A DNA stretch of 60,000 nt from Lingula anatina (taxonomy: Eukaryota > Brachiopoda > Lingulata > Lingulida > Lingulidae): positions 374,001 to 434,000 of the forward strand of contig NW_019774070.1 of the NCBI RefSeq assembly GCF_001039355.2. The letters are read 5' to 3'. Made by a program: the position numbers and the translations under genes. Below, piece by piece: positions 1 to 12,400 of the stretch (positions are counted from its first letter, which is position 1; each line of letters begins with the position of its first letter). The notes below the pieces were generated by a model. That model was not told the origin of the DNA and made no database searches. It was given only the letters and a program-made list of their open reading frames with translations.

Positions 1-190
1 TTATTGAGAAGACATAAATGAAGAAAATACATTCGTGTATGATGATTTCGCATAGGGGCTTTATTGCAAGAAAACATAAAACCCTGGGAAAATGCAGTGC
101 GGTATGAAAGGATTTTTACAGTATTGTATTGTATCTGGAAATGGATTCAGCAACGCTTCTGTCAAAATACACACGTTCTTAGTGACTTAC

Positions 191-405
191 CGTTATGGCT
201 GTCAAAATAATTTTCAGGAGCAGCAATCTTATGCCAAATGGTGAATTCTCCCTCTTGGCTTTCTACCTCGAGATCCCATTCATAATGTAAATTACCACCA
301 TAGCAACCATATAAACATTCACTGGTGAGAGCGATTCGCGAACGCCAGGGGACCACTTGACTGTTCATGGCAGGGCTACATGTTACTGTATCCCCAACAC
401 CGCAC
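191..405 (-). CDS. Exon 15: REJ module, continued; last exon in window
   Basis: 215 nt, acceptor TTTTGTCAG, donor GTAAGT (185-190), phase 2 to 1. It encodes CGVGDTVTCSPAMNSQVVPW and then LHYEWDLEV, matching the next REJ strand pair (WxL core). Downstream exons lie outside the window. Confidence 0.82.
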
Positions 406-3400
406 CTGACAAAACATGGCGCCAGTTATATTTAGAATGTAGTACTTTGTCTTTTTCCTTTTGATATTAACATTACTGTTGACCTTTTTAAATAGCCGCA
501 TACTCTTTTCTTTACAAAAGTAAATAATCTTCATTTGAAAAAGAAGCTTTACGTGAGGTAAGTTAAATTCAAAATCGCATAGTTTGAGAAGTCAAGTACA
601 TGTACATCTGAAATCGAATCCGAAGTGCAGTTATACATGCTGAGGTTATTTCTTCCTTTGCCAGGCAAAACCAAGCTGGCTTTAAGGAGAGGAAGGAAAT
701 GACGAAGGGGCACATGCTCGTTTCTGCTTCTAAAATTATTTGTATTATCAAAAACGCTGAAATACTGAAAAAAAGCTTGCCTACCCCTTTCAGATTCAAG
801 ATCTCCGGTTTAAACACGTCTGCGACTCACCTTATAGCGACCTCTGGAGGATCGCCTTCCACAATGTCTACCAGTAACACGGTGTATCCCTTTCGGCTCC
901 CTTTATATGCGACCACAAAGACCTCATAAGTTGTGTTTATTCTCACATCGGTGGTGTTAATACTTAACTCCCCTGATGAACCGTTGATAAAACCTGGTCC
1001 ATCCCCAAAACATCCACCTAAGTTAGTGCCATTTGCGGGGTCCCCTTGATCGCTAATGTTCCTTCGTAAGACATCGTACGGTACCAAGCCCCCAGCAGGA
1101 ACTTTGAAATTCTCTCCGACTTGCCGACACAGGTATTCGAATCCAGTGAAGTTCTGTTGGGACAAAAATGATTGGTTTTGTGTGAATTGAGAAATATGAG
1201 CGATGCTTTCTCCACGAAAAATAAAAAAAAAATCGAAGGAAGGATACTTAAAACATCTCCTAAATTCTATATTAAGGTTGTGAGAAAACATGAGTGACGC
1301 TTAAAAATTGGGCACCGACATTCTGAACATTTTACCTGAGGTTTGTCTGGGTCCAGGTCCGGGTCTTTTGAGTAAGTGCCGGGTTTTAATGTCAGAATTC
1401 TACCATGTCCCAGACGAATCTTACTGGAAACTTGATCAATAGCCGCAACAACGATAGGAGTTTCCATCACCCTTACGTATGTGAATGCGGAGTTCGAAAA
1501 GTCGTCGTTACCAGAAGACTGGTCCAAAAGCATTCGGGTTGTAAAAGAGAATTTGAAGACACCGTAATCTAGAAAATGAGGCTTTAATGCAATCTCGGCT
1601 TCTTTTGCCGAAGATATCTCATCTAATGTTATTTCTCTTATAATATCTCCTGTTCTCTCGTCGACTTGATGAGCAGTCCACTGTTTGGAATTGCGCAAAG
1701 TAACCCCACAGTTGACTTCAGTTATCCCCTGAAGGTTAAAATAGCTACTTTTATATTCGATCCTCGGCTTGAAGAAATCAGGAGCTGGTTGGGAAATCTG
1801 GACATATGGAGGTACACAGTCTATATAGGAAATAGTAAAACTGAACGTACGGGTTTCGTTGGACCATTCATTAAATCCGTGCACGACCATCTGCTTCCGT
1901 CCGCTTTCCTCAAACGTCGTGGTGACTGAAATCAAGCTACTGGTTATGGCGCCCTTGTAAGTTGTATTTCCGACCGAGGCACATCTCGCTCGGGAGCCGA
2001 ACGAAGCAAATCGAATCCCATCGAATTCAATGTAAACGCAGGAGTCTGTGCCCCTTGACTTCAGAAGGATGTCTACAGTTTTGTTCTCTCCTGGCGCACG
2101 CACTCTGCCATCATCGTAGATATCAGAGATCTCTACAGGTTCAAAGATGTTAATGTTGAGAGCGGTGCTCGCTGCACTGAATGGATTCTGGGCAGTTATA
2201 TTCACTGTATAACTACCAACCTACAATGAAAAGAAGATTGAATTTATTTGAAAAAAAACAGGTAAATTTATTAGATACAGGTAGATAAAAGTAAAGCATG
2301 TCGTTTGTAATATTGAGTTAAACTCTCAGTTGCGATCTTTTATATACATTCCCTTTATCATACACGAGTTTCATCAAATGACTTAAATATGTCTATACAC
2401 AGGCCTAACCAACTACCAGACTCGGCACATAAGGATCCCGAATTAACCGGTATATTGGACCACACTACCCGTTTTCAAGGTGTGTGTCAGATCGCATTTC
2501 GGAGTATCATACCCAAGAACAAATTTTGTAGGATGACCGCGGGCTCATCCTGTCGGTATTCTGACTGATACTCCGAAATGCGATCTGACACACACCTTGA
2601 AAACGGGTAGTTTGGTCCGATATACCGGTTAATTCGGGATTCTTATGTGCCGAGTCTGGTAGTTGGGTAGGCCTGGTACAGATTCCTACCGCTGGGAACA
2701 GCACTGCCGGCGGGTTATCTGACTTGACACATTGGACGACATGACTTATGTCATCTGTGTAAGCAGTGATATCGACTTTTTCAACGATGCCTAGAAAACA
2801 GAGATTATGTATCACAAAACTGTATATAATGTACACATGCATCCCCTTTTCGTTTTGACTTAAAAGGACGGAGCAAAACCTGGAAGTAACATAAGTTTCG
2901 GCTACCTCATTGTACTGGCATACACATTAGCATGTGCGTTTACTGATATATCTCGTCAACACCAGGCGCCTCAACTCTGGAAGTTCATGTAAACTTTAAG
3001 ACCAAATTTTAGCCTACTGTGATTCGAGATAAATCAGCCCAGTCCAACTCAATGAATTTATGAACCTGTTTGCAGACCAAATCTTTTTGTAGAAAAATAG
3101 TTTCTGCATGCATATCACAGTGGAATATGTACATTTAGTACCTAGCATTTAGTAAAGTTTATTTTTGCTTCGTTTGCTGAATACTTTTGCCTACTAAATA
3201 TGATTCAAATTCAGTCTTCAAAAAGTCATTGGATTTGGTAAGAGCGTTGCAAAAGAGCCAAAAATGGTAAAAAAAAAACTCGCCAAACTTGACATCACTG
3301 TCTTACATCGAACTTTTTAATCTTTTGCAACAAGTGTAGTGAAACACACACATCATAGCTACAGGCATATTTAGCCCCGATCGTGAAGTCTCTAGTGGCG

Positions 3401-6400
3401 CCACTTTTGTTTGCTCTGCTTAATTTCAACAGACTAAAACGTTCACAAATACTATGTATTATTATGTCATTACATTATGTACCGGTGTTATTGATGTAGA
3501 ACTTAACGTCCCTTGTCAGCGGAAACGTGTCTCCGCCAAACCCCTCGATGTCTGGGCCACCTATCGGTATAAATGGCTGATACATCGCTTTGGCAGATAT
3601 CCAGGTTATTTCTTCATAAAGACTTGTCTGGAAATACAATAACTTAGGTTGATAATTATCTTATTAATGCAGTTATACTGTAGTTTCATGTTTTTATATT
3701 TTTAGGGAAATTTAATAAAACACACAGTTAAAAAAGTGAAAAAAAAATATATATATACATAGTTGAAATTTTTTTAAAAATTCCTTTCGTGCCCACTTAT
3801 TGGAAATTGTCCCATGTCTGACTTGTTCATGTCTGATTTGTTGCTAAATAACATATCAAAGCCTATATACTGTATTTTGGTACATATATTTCTTAATCTT
3901 AACTTACATCCACGGAGAACTGCACACTGGTAGCTAAGTTGGAGATGATAACTGTGCAAGAGTAAACCCCCGAGTTCACGGGCCTGGGGAGAATTCGTGT
4001 GCAGGGAGAGGTACTGCAGTCCAAAGGGGTGTACGCCTGCCCTCCTCTCCCCCACAGGACGGTAATAGCGGCCTCTGTGGGCACAGTACTGCCCGCGAAC
4101 ACCACCGTGATGTCAACATAACCTTGAAACATAAATTGTCCATATATGTATCTGCAAAAACATACTGCGTTTTTTCGGAAATGACATTGCAAACCGCATG
4201 TCAATTTACAAGGAATGTATGTTTTATGTGGTTTTGATAAAAAGAAAGTGTGAGACAAATAATAAGAGGTAAAACGGCTGTACGGCTTGGCAAGAGACAT
4301 CGGAAAGCTAAACAAGTAAGAATGAAGATTGATTCTTCAGATCTCCTGAATAGGACAACAGAAATTTAGGGGCCTACATAACGAAAGCGCATACGTTAAC
4401 TTCTACACGCAGCTCCAAATTTATCCTGACCACAAACCTAAAATCAAATTAATAAGATCTAATCATGGAAATGCCTCACCAGAGCTTCCCAAAGTAGGAG
4501 CAGATGAGGAAACACTAAAGTCGCTCTCAATGACGGGGTGTTGTACAGCAATGTAGTAGGTCTTTGTAGTGTTACCAAGGGGACTAGTGGCTGTTACGGT
4601 TATGGTGTAGTTCCCCACATATGTATACGTGTGGTCGAGAAGGTCTTCATCCTCAGACCTTACACCTACAACATAAAAAAAATTAAGCACAGAAAAATAA
4701 AATGGTTCATATCTGTATATAATAGTATCGGTGTTGTTCACGGCGGTTCAGTAATGGCAAGATTAGGTGACAACAATCTTTTCATTTTAATAACTGGATT
4801 TTCATTGTGCAGAATCTTTTAAACACATTGTGCAGAAGAGACAGCTTTTTTTTTTTTGAAAATCTAGCCACTTACTAAAGGAAAATGTATAAACATTGAA
4901 CATGATATTTGCAGAAAAAATCATGAAGATCAGCGTTACCTTGTCTGTCAAATTCATGTACAGTAGCGTCATCCCCAAAGTGAACATAGAACCTGACGCG
5001 TTCGCCTCTGTACATTTTGATCTTCAGTGTGATTGGCTGGTTAACGGTGGCGTGGGCGGGCTCAGAGGACAGGCGCATATCCTGAACCGGTTCAAACACC
5101 TCAATGGCTGCATTCAGCACCATGGAACTCATCAGATTACTAACGTTCACGCGCAAATCGTAGGCACCCTTGGCTTGGTATTGATGTCGGTATACTTGAT
5201 CTACCACAAAGTTCTGGAGCACAGGATCTGTACCGTCTCCATATTTAATTTCAATCTGAGCACCCGCAATTGGATCGCCACCTGTCTGTGACACGAAAAT
5301 GTCACACTGGCCCGTTAGGAGGAAAGATACAGGGCTGTTGGTGGACAAGCTTACGTTAGCAATGGGGGTGAGGACGTGGATTTCTTTTGTAAGTGTGTGG
5401 TTGCCCACTCCATTGTAGACCGTCACTGTTACGGAATACGTGCCTCCACGAGAGAAAGAATGGTTACGGGTTATCTCTTGCGTCGGGACAGCCTCTATCC
5501 AAGAAGATCTTGGTGGTGTAGTGAACAAGAACGTTGTGCCATCATTGAAGTCAAATTCTAGTTTGACACTGGTGCCGCCCTCTATCCTCAATGTGAAGAA
5601 CACTTCATCCTCAACCAGAGCGTACAGATTGCTGCTGACAAGAGTTGGATACATTATCGCTTCGTCTATGGTGAAATCCACACTAATCACGTCCTGGCTA
5701 AAATCATTAAATGCTCTCAACGTCACATTTGTCACCGTGACCGAGGGACTTTGGATGGGACTAGCCCAGCGGCCCTGTTTAGAAAGAGCATTGTATTCAA
5801 CCGAATACTGAGTACCATTGATGAAAAGTTCAAACTCTAGGTCAGTTCCAGTGGCGACTTCAAACTCGATATAGTGAAGCTGGTTAACTCCCCCTCCCTC
5901 TTTCAGCAGACGCAGTCCCGTTACCACCTCTCCCAGTAGGACGGTCGCTGTGGCGCTGACGCTACTGGCCAAATTAAAACAAGTAACGTTGACGACAAAA
6001 ATACCCGACGTATTGTACATATGCGAGATGCTAGCCCCCGTCAACAAAGCAGCAGACCCCAAAATAGTCTCCGGCGTAGTACTGTCCCCAAAGTCAATCG
6101 TGCATTTATAATCAGTGCCTCCGGTTGTGTTGAAGGTGATGCCGTGGGCTTTAAACATCTCGCCGTGAGAATCTGTGGAGACGTGAACACTTGTGACCGG
6201 ATCAAGTACTGTGACCACCGTAAAGTTGGTCTTGTCTGTCAGAGCATTGAATGCCCGCACGGTGACATTGTACGTCCCGGACAGACTGAACGTATGCACA
6301 AATGTCGGCTCGGAAACTGTTACGGTGTTGCCATTAGAGATCGTCCATTGGTAGGTGAGCGGTTGACCTTTGTGGAGGAAAAGTAAAATGAGTAGGGTTT

Positions 6401-9400
6401 TGATAAGCTCGTGCTCATCGACATGATTTTTTGAACCTCTATTCATGAGGATAAATCATGAATTAAATAAAATTGGAGTTATATTTGTGATCGTTTTGTT
6501 TTAATACTCTGTCTACGCAATAATTCTATTCGTGTTACACAGTGTATATAACTTTTTGATTAATGGGTTAAAAAGTCAAAACACGCACCTGTATGGGGTG
6601 TAAGTTCGAAAGTGATAGGTACCCCAGTTTGGACGTATTCCGGGCCGATGATGACGGTTTCGTTAATTCCATCCAAGACCTCTGTAGTTGCCGTCAGGTG
6701 CACTGCATTTGGGATCATTTTATTGGTGACCGTCAGGTTTGTGGTGAAGTTCCCAGTGGCACGGTAGGAGTGGCAAAGCCGGACAAGAGAGGGCCGACTG
6801 GTCGCGGCACGGAGATAATGACGGTGGTCATCTGGTGGGTGAACGTCACTGGACGTGTCTATTACCTCGTTAAGATTAGCCGTTGCGTTAGTGCGTTTCA
6901 GGTCAGATTTTTCTCCTGGGAAGAGTGGCCGAGTCACCAGGCTGCCTCCACGGTTCACATACCCTATGACATCACCACACGCCGCCTCAAATGACCCAGT
7001 GGCACTAGAAAGAAAAAAATTGGTGTACAACATCGAAAAAGACCGGTTTGTGTTGACATCAGTCTGTCTTGTCTCCTTTATTATAAATAGCTAAACCCGC
7101 ACTACCGGTATGTTGGAAAGGTGTGTACAGAAAATATACCTTCTTGAAAAACAGAGCGACGCATGTTGCTTAAAAGGTGTGATGATGTATCGGTTATTCA
7201 ACAGACATTGAAATCAGGATCGTTGCGTGTTCAAAAATAACATTGTTTTTCAAGACATCAGCTTATTTTTTCCAATATTCAAATCCCTCCCCCTCTCCCC
7301 AAAGAAACCAAACCCTTTCTTCTTACCTTGCAAATCCGTACCCACCAGAGCTGATCGTATGCGACATGACGTACACAACTTTGTAAGCGGCCGCTATGGG
7401 AAGTGAAGAGCGGCCAGGTTCAGTGCAACTTCCCCCAGGGGTGGAGATACAGCAGGCGCGGACCGCGGAGAACAACGCTGGACAACTGTGTTGAAAGGGC
7501 GTGGTGTCACACGTTGCATTGCAGATGTTGGCTGAGCAACAGTATTGTTGGCCACCAGGACAGGAAGGTCTCAGCACCTTAGAGGTGAAACCAAGTCTAA
7601 AATATTTTTTCAGCAAAATATTGTAAAACTACTTAAAGTGACTCAAGAATCGATACAATAATACCGTTATTAAACGGAACAAATAAATTTTTGTCTATCC
7701 ATAAATTGTTGGTAATGATAGAAAAAGAATAGTGGTATATTCACAAATTTAAATTTCCTGTCTGTAGACTGTAGATGACAACCGCATCTTTTGCAGAGAA
7801 TTTAGTGTTTTCTAAATTAAAATGTTTAACAAAACATACTGTACGTTTTATTTTCACATTTTAAGTAGTATTGGACAGGATGCGTTTGGATAGTAGTATG
7901 TCCATGTATCTCTGTAATATAAAATCATTTAAAGTCTCCCTCTCTCTCCTTTATTTTGTTTTATGTGGACCACCATTTCCTTGACAAAATTAACATATGT
8001 GAATCGTAAAACAAAGGTACAAACCAAGAAGTCCACATCCCCAGGACTGCCAGCGTAATACTCAAAGTTGACTATGGTACCGGGTTCCAATATTTCTGAT
8101 TGAGGCATAATGTGAACGCCAGATGAAGAATTGGTCAGGGTGGAACCATCCACAGGTACTGCAGGACCAACGCTTCTGCGCCTAGGTTCTTAATCACAAA
8201 AGAACATGTCACTTTGTTGTGTTTGAACTCCAAAAGAATTGGCTGCCACATACATTATCCATCATTAATTTCTATTATTTTAATATTATTTGCATTAATT
8301 TCGTAATGTGTCTTATTATAAAGTTAATTTACAAAAGCGAAAAGCGTGAATTTATCAAGATTGGATTTCTTTTTAACTGAGGAAACATTTGTACAACTGA
8401 CAAAATTATAAATAATGAATAAGAAAATAAAAAAAAACAAATACCGGCAACGGAGAAGGACTCGTTTGATCCATCACCATAGTCAGCAGTTACTTTCATC
8501 TGACTCCCCGCTGCTATGGAGGCGTTACAACAAGCCACGTCCCAGGACACTGAGACTGGTGGACAGGACAGTTGAACCCCAGCAGCAGGCTCTTGTACCG
8601 ATACAGATACAGCAACGGCAGCGGTCTTCTCCTATATTACAAAATAAACCAGACGTGCTTGACTTAAACTACATACACCCGTGGTATTCAAACCTACTGG
8701 GATATTTTAGCTGTTAATAGTTGATGACAGACACGTACAGCTATTGTAACGTGCATAGGAATATTGTCACGCTGGAACTTTAAAAACAATACCATCAAAA
8801 TAGACTGATATAACTGGAGTGACTTTAAAAAAAAAATTATTTGGAATATAATGATGATATTTCTTCGCGCATAATATTATCTTATAAGGAAAAGTCTGCT
8901 AAAATATTGAACAAACTTTCGTATTTTATATAAATTTAGACAACAAAAATCTGGTTACCTCAGGTGTTCCACTTCTATCGCTCGCAAACATTCTAACAAC
9001 ATAGCTTCCCGCTTGTGCAAAGGTCTTGCTGAAAACACCTGTGGCACTCCACTCCGAAAGCCCTGCACCGTCACCAAAGTCCACACGGTAGGAAACGTTG
9101 CCTTCTGTCACCGTTGCCCGTACTATCCCAGGGGCACCCACAAGAAATTCCCCTGTCGTCACCGCCAAACCACGGATCTCCGTTGTGGCGCGATAGATAC
9201 TGTAATGTGATGGGCCACCGCACGTCTCACCGGAAATAGCGCCAGGGCAGACGTCAGTGCAGTTGTCGTCTGTTACTAACACCGGCGGGAGTGTGTCTGA
9301 ACACAGACAGTACTTTCCAGCGAATAAGACAGCATTTTTGTAGCCTAAGGTACCACACTGCGTCTTGCATATTGTGGGATTGATGGTAGAGGTGTTATAA

Positions 9401-12400
9401 TTCCCCGCAGAAGGAAACGGCTTTGATTTTTTGTAGCATCCCAAATAGCTATCTGGAATTATAAAAAAACAAAGTAAGAAAAAAATTTGAGAGAAACGAA
9501 ATAAAAATAATATTAGGTTACAATATACAGAGGGAGCTTTTTTCCAGAATGAATCTCCAAAGTGTCAAACTTTCAACAAGTTTCGTAGAAAAGATTTTTC
9601 AATACAGACTAAAATTTAAAAAAAATACAGATGATGCGGCATTCATAGATTGTTTATGTAACGACTAAATGAGTAGTTCGTAACACTGTCCCAGTCGTAA
9701 TATTTTTTTTTTAAATCTAGATTTATGCACGACAAAGCAAAGATCATAAATAGATAATTCAAATTTATTACTGGCCTTGCAATCCAGGCCAATTGACGAA
9801 GCTGAGTCTCCCACTCGTATGCTAAAGTCTGTCCACACACAATGGTCAATAGAAGTGTCACCCCTACTGAACCAATACTTTGGGGGAGATAAATGACTGT
9901 GGAATGATATGCTCCTGGTATCATTTTATTAACATCAAATTTCACCAAAAAAAAAAAAAAAAAATGTAGACCAGGCATTATTACTACTCAAGATCTACTT
10001 ACTTTGATTATTGATTAATTGATTATTATTTGATTACTCTGATTCAGGGGGTGACACTTCTATTGTCCATTGTGTGTACTTAGAATTCAAGTAGAATTCT
10101 CAGCGACAAACGACAAGATCCATATATTTTCCATGAACTCACTCCGTTGCAAAAAACACATAATGGCCATTAGCGCTTCTGTTTCATATATTATGCAATG
10201 TTATTATCCTATAAATAATATATATGTCAATTATCTAAATTAACCTCTCAGAAGGAAACTGATATGCCGATGCACTACATTGTATCACAAGACAACAAGA
10301 CACCTTTCATTACAAAATCCTACAGGCGTTACTAATAGTTACTCATAGTAGGCCTAAAATGCTTGTCAGTATACCCTAGACATCAACATATATCTACATG
10401 TAGTAATCTAGAACAACGGACATAAGCGACAAGGGCGGCACATGCCTTATAAAAAACGTGTATAATGTATAATCTCAGCTAGGAACAACGACAAGATTTA
10501 AGTTAAGCACAGCAAATAGAAAAAGACTGCACTGTACTGGTTTATTCGTTACTGTATGGCGATGAATGACCGATCAAATCAACTTCGTGAAGACGTTATT
10601 CAGCTTCACCCGTTGTCAGGTGAACAGAAAACACAGTGAAGCGCCAATGCGGTCTCTATTGAAACAATGTCGTACATTTTACGGTAAATTAAGGGAAAAA
10701 AGTTTCAGAAAATGGCATGCTCTTGCGATCGATCATGTGAACAATGGGGAGACTTGTGTTCATCGATCTTGGAGTGGTTTACTGCCAGCAGTTTAATTGC
10801 TTTTTAATTAATAGCCGAGTGTGGATGTTTGGTGATCACCACACTTTTAGTAACAAGGAAATTAATCTTACTGTGGTCGATATAAAACTAGAAATGTTTT
10901 CAATATCAGGATATCGTCTAATGGCTCAATTTGTTGTTGGTTTGAATGGGACGAAACTGGCATATATACAGGCGTTTAACAGAAGAAAATCATTCGTTAC
11001 TACATTTAAACATAAACAGGCACAATAATATTCCAGTAAACATAGTAAACAAAAAAAAAAATGTACATGCCATTTACATTATATATATTATTATATACAT
11101 TTTATATAAAATGTTATCCGACCTTTTAAAACTGCATGATGCATTTTGTCCTGCCGAAAAGATACGATTCTAATTTTTTGGATAGAAATTTTTATACAAG
11201 TACACAAAACAATTAATTATGTTGTATTTCAAATGATATTTTGATATATGTCATGTAAGAACAATGAAAATATGTGCACTATTTGTTTGGATATTCATTT
11301 TTATGTTATAACATTACGTAACTTTAATTAATTCAACATTATCTAATGCTATAAATAATTAACGCTATATAAATGGACCTTTCAATAAAAGCGGCCGCTA
11401 CCGGCCAAATTTCGAACACCATATTTGTGTATTACTTAGACTTTCGCTTGGGTTAATGAGGAGACATAAAGGTCTTAACTTGAATAAGAATGTTGTGTAA
11501 AAGAGGTGAGTACTAGTACATGTACACCCGCAAATTCATATATCAATGACAATGACAACAGCAACACTCATTTCAGTCAAGAGATAAAACTTATGTTTAG
11601 CATAATTTGGAAATGTATTTCAATATATTTAAAAGTATGCAATTTGTGTTGTGTAGGGCTTATCCCTTTGGCTCCGCCTATACACTACTAAACACTTAAT
11701 ATCTGAGTATCATATATCAAGGTAATATATTCTCTAGACTGCAAATTGGCCACATAAACATATAAATTATGTGCTTAATGTCAACTTCTAGTGGTCACTA
11801 TTCCGTATGTGGAGATCTCTTCCTGTTCCGGTTACTCTTTAATTGCATTGTAATGAGTACAATACCACTTAAGTTAGTGGGCACTTAACTTCCGTATGTA
11901 TTATGTAATTTTCAAACTGCAGCTTAGGTCAGTCTTGCCACAGTTTTTATTGAATGCTTGTAAGTCACAGGTTTTTTTTGTATAGTATATGGAATCATGG
12001 CATGCTTATATGCACGACTGAATAATTACTGTAAATAGAAAAATATAAATATGGCCATAGTGTGGGCAAAATGAAAAAATTCGTTTAAATTATCAGTGCC
12101 AAGTTTAGTCTATTGTATTGATAATGATGATAATAATAATAATAATCTTTTTCATAAATTGCAAACCATTGCTTGAAGATTTACAAAATGTCTAAAAATA
12201 TAAATTTTAAGAAACCAGAATAGAAAGTGGCATTTATTATTATTATTGTTGTTGTTGTTGTTGTTGCAGTTGCTGCAGTAACTTTGACCCAGAGGCGGTA
12301 CACATACATGTATATGCAGTCTTGACATTGAATATTTCAGTTTTAAAGGTATTTTACAACATTGTTCACCCGTGCCAGAATGGTGCGAAAAAGTAAGCCA

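Noticed and set aside
1018-1215. Acceptor at 1210-1211 after a poly-T tract for exon 14
   Set aside because: Phase disagrees with the donor of exon 13; the acceptor at 1154-1155 fits and gives a REJ-like junction.
2507-2842. 111-codon ORF taken as a single exon
   Set aside because: Its right part (2690-2790) is a real exon; the rest is the hairpin element read in frame.
5440-5811. Plus-strand ORFs inside the PKD exon (also 4896-5291, 6021-6386)
   Set aside because: Shadows of the 1,428-nt exon; the minus frame gives continuous PKD repeats.
7578-7596. Acceptor at 7597-7598 for exon 6
   Set aside because: Requires phase 2 from exon 5, which no nearby donor provides.
9643-9978. Minus-strand ORF with a hydrophobic start (signal peptide candidate for the WSC gene)
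   Set aside because: It overlaps the 9834-10077 inverted repeat and a poly-A run, and no donor gives the phase 1 needed by exon 3. Exons at 14147 and 13610 fit better.
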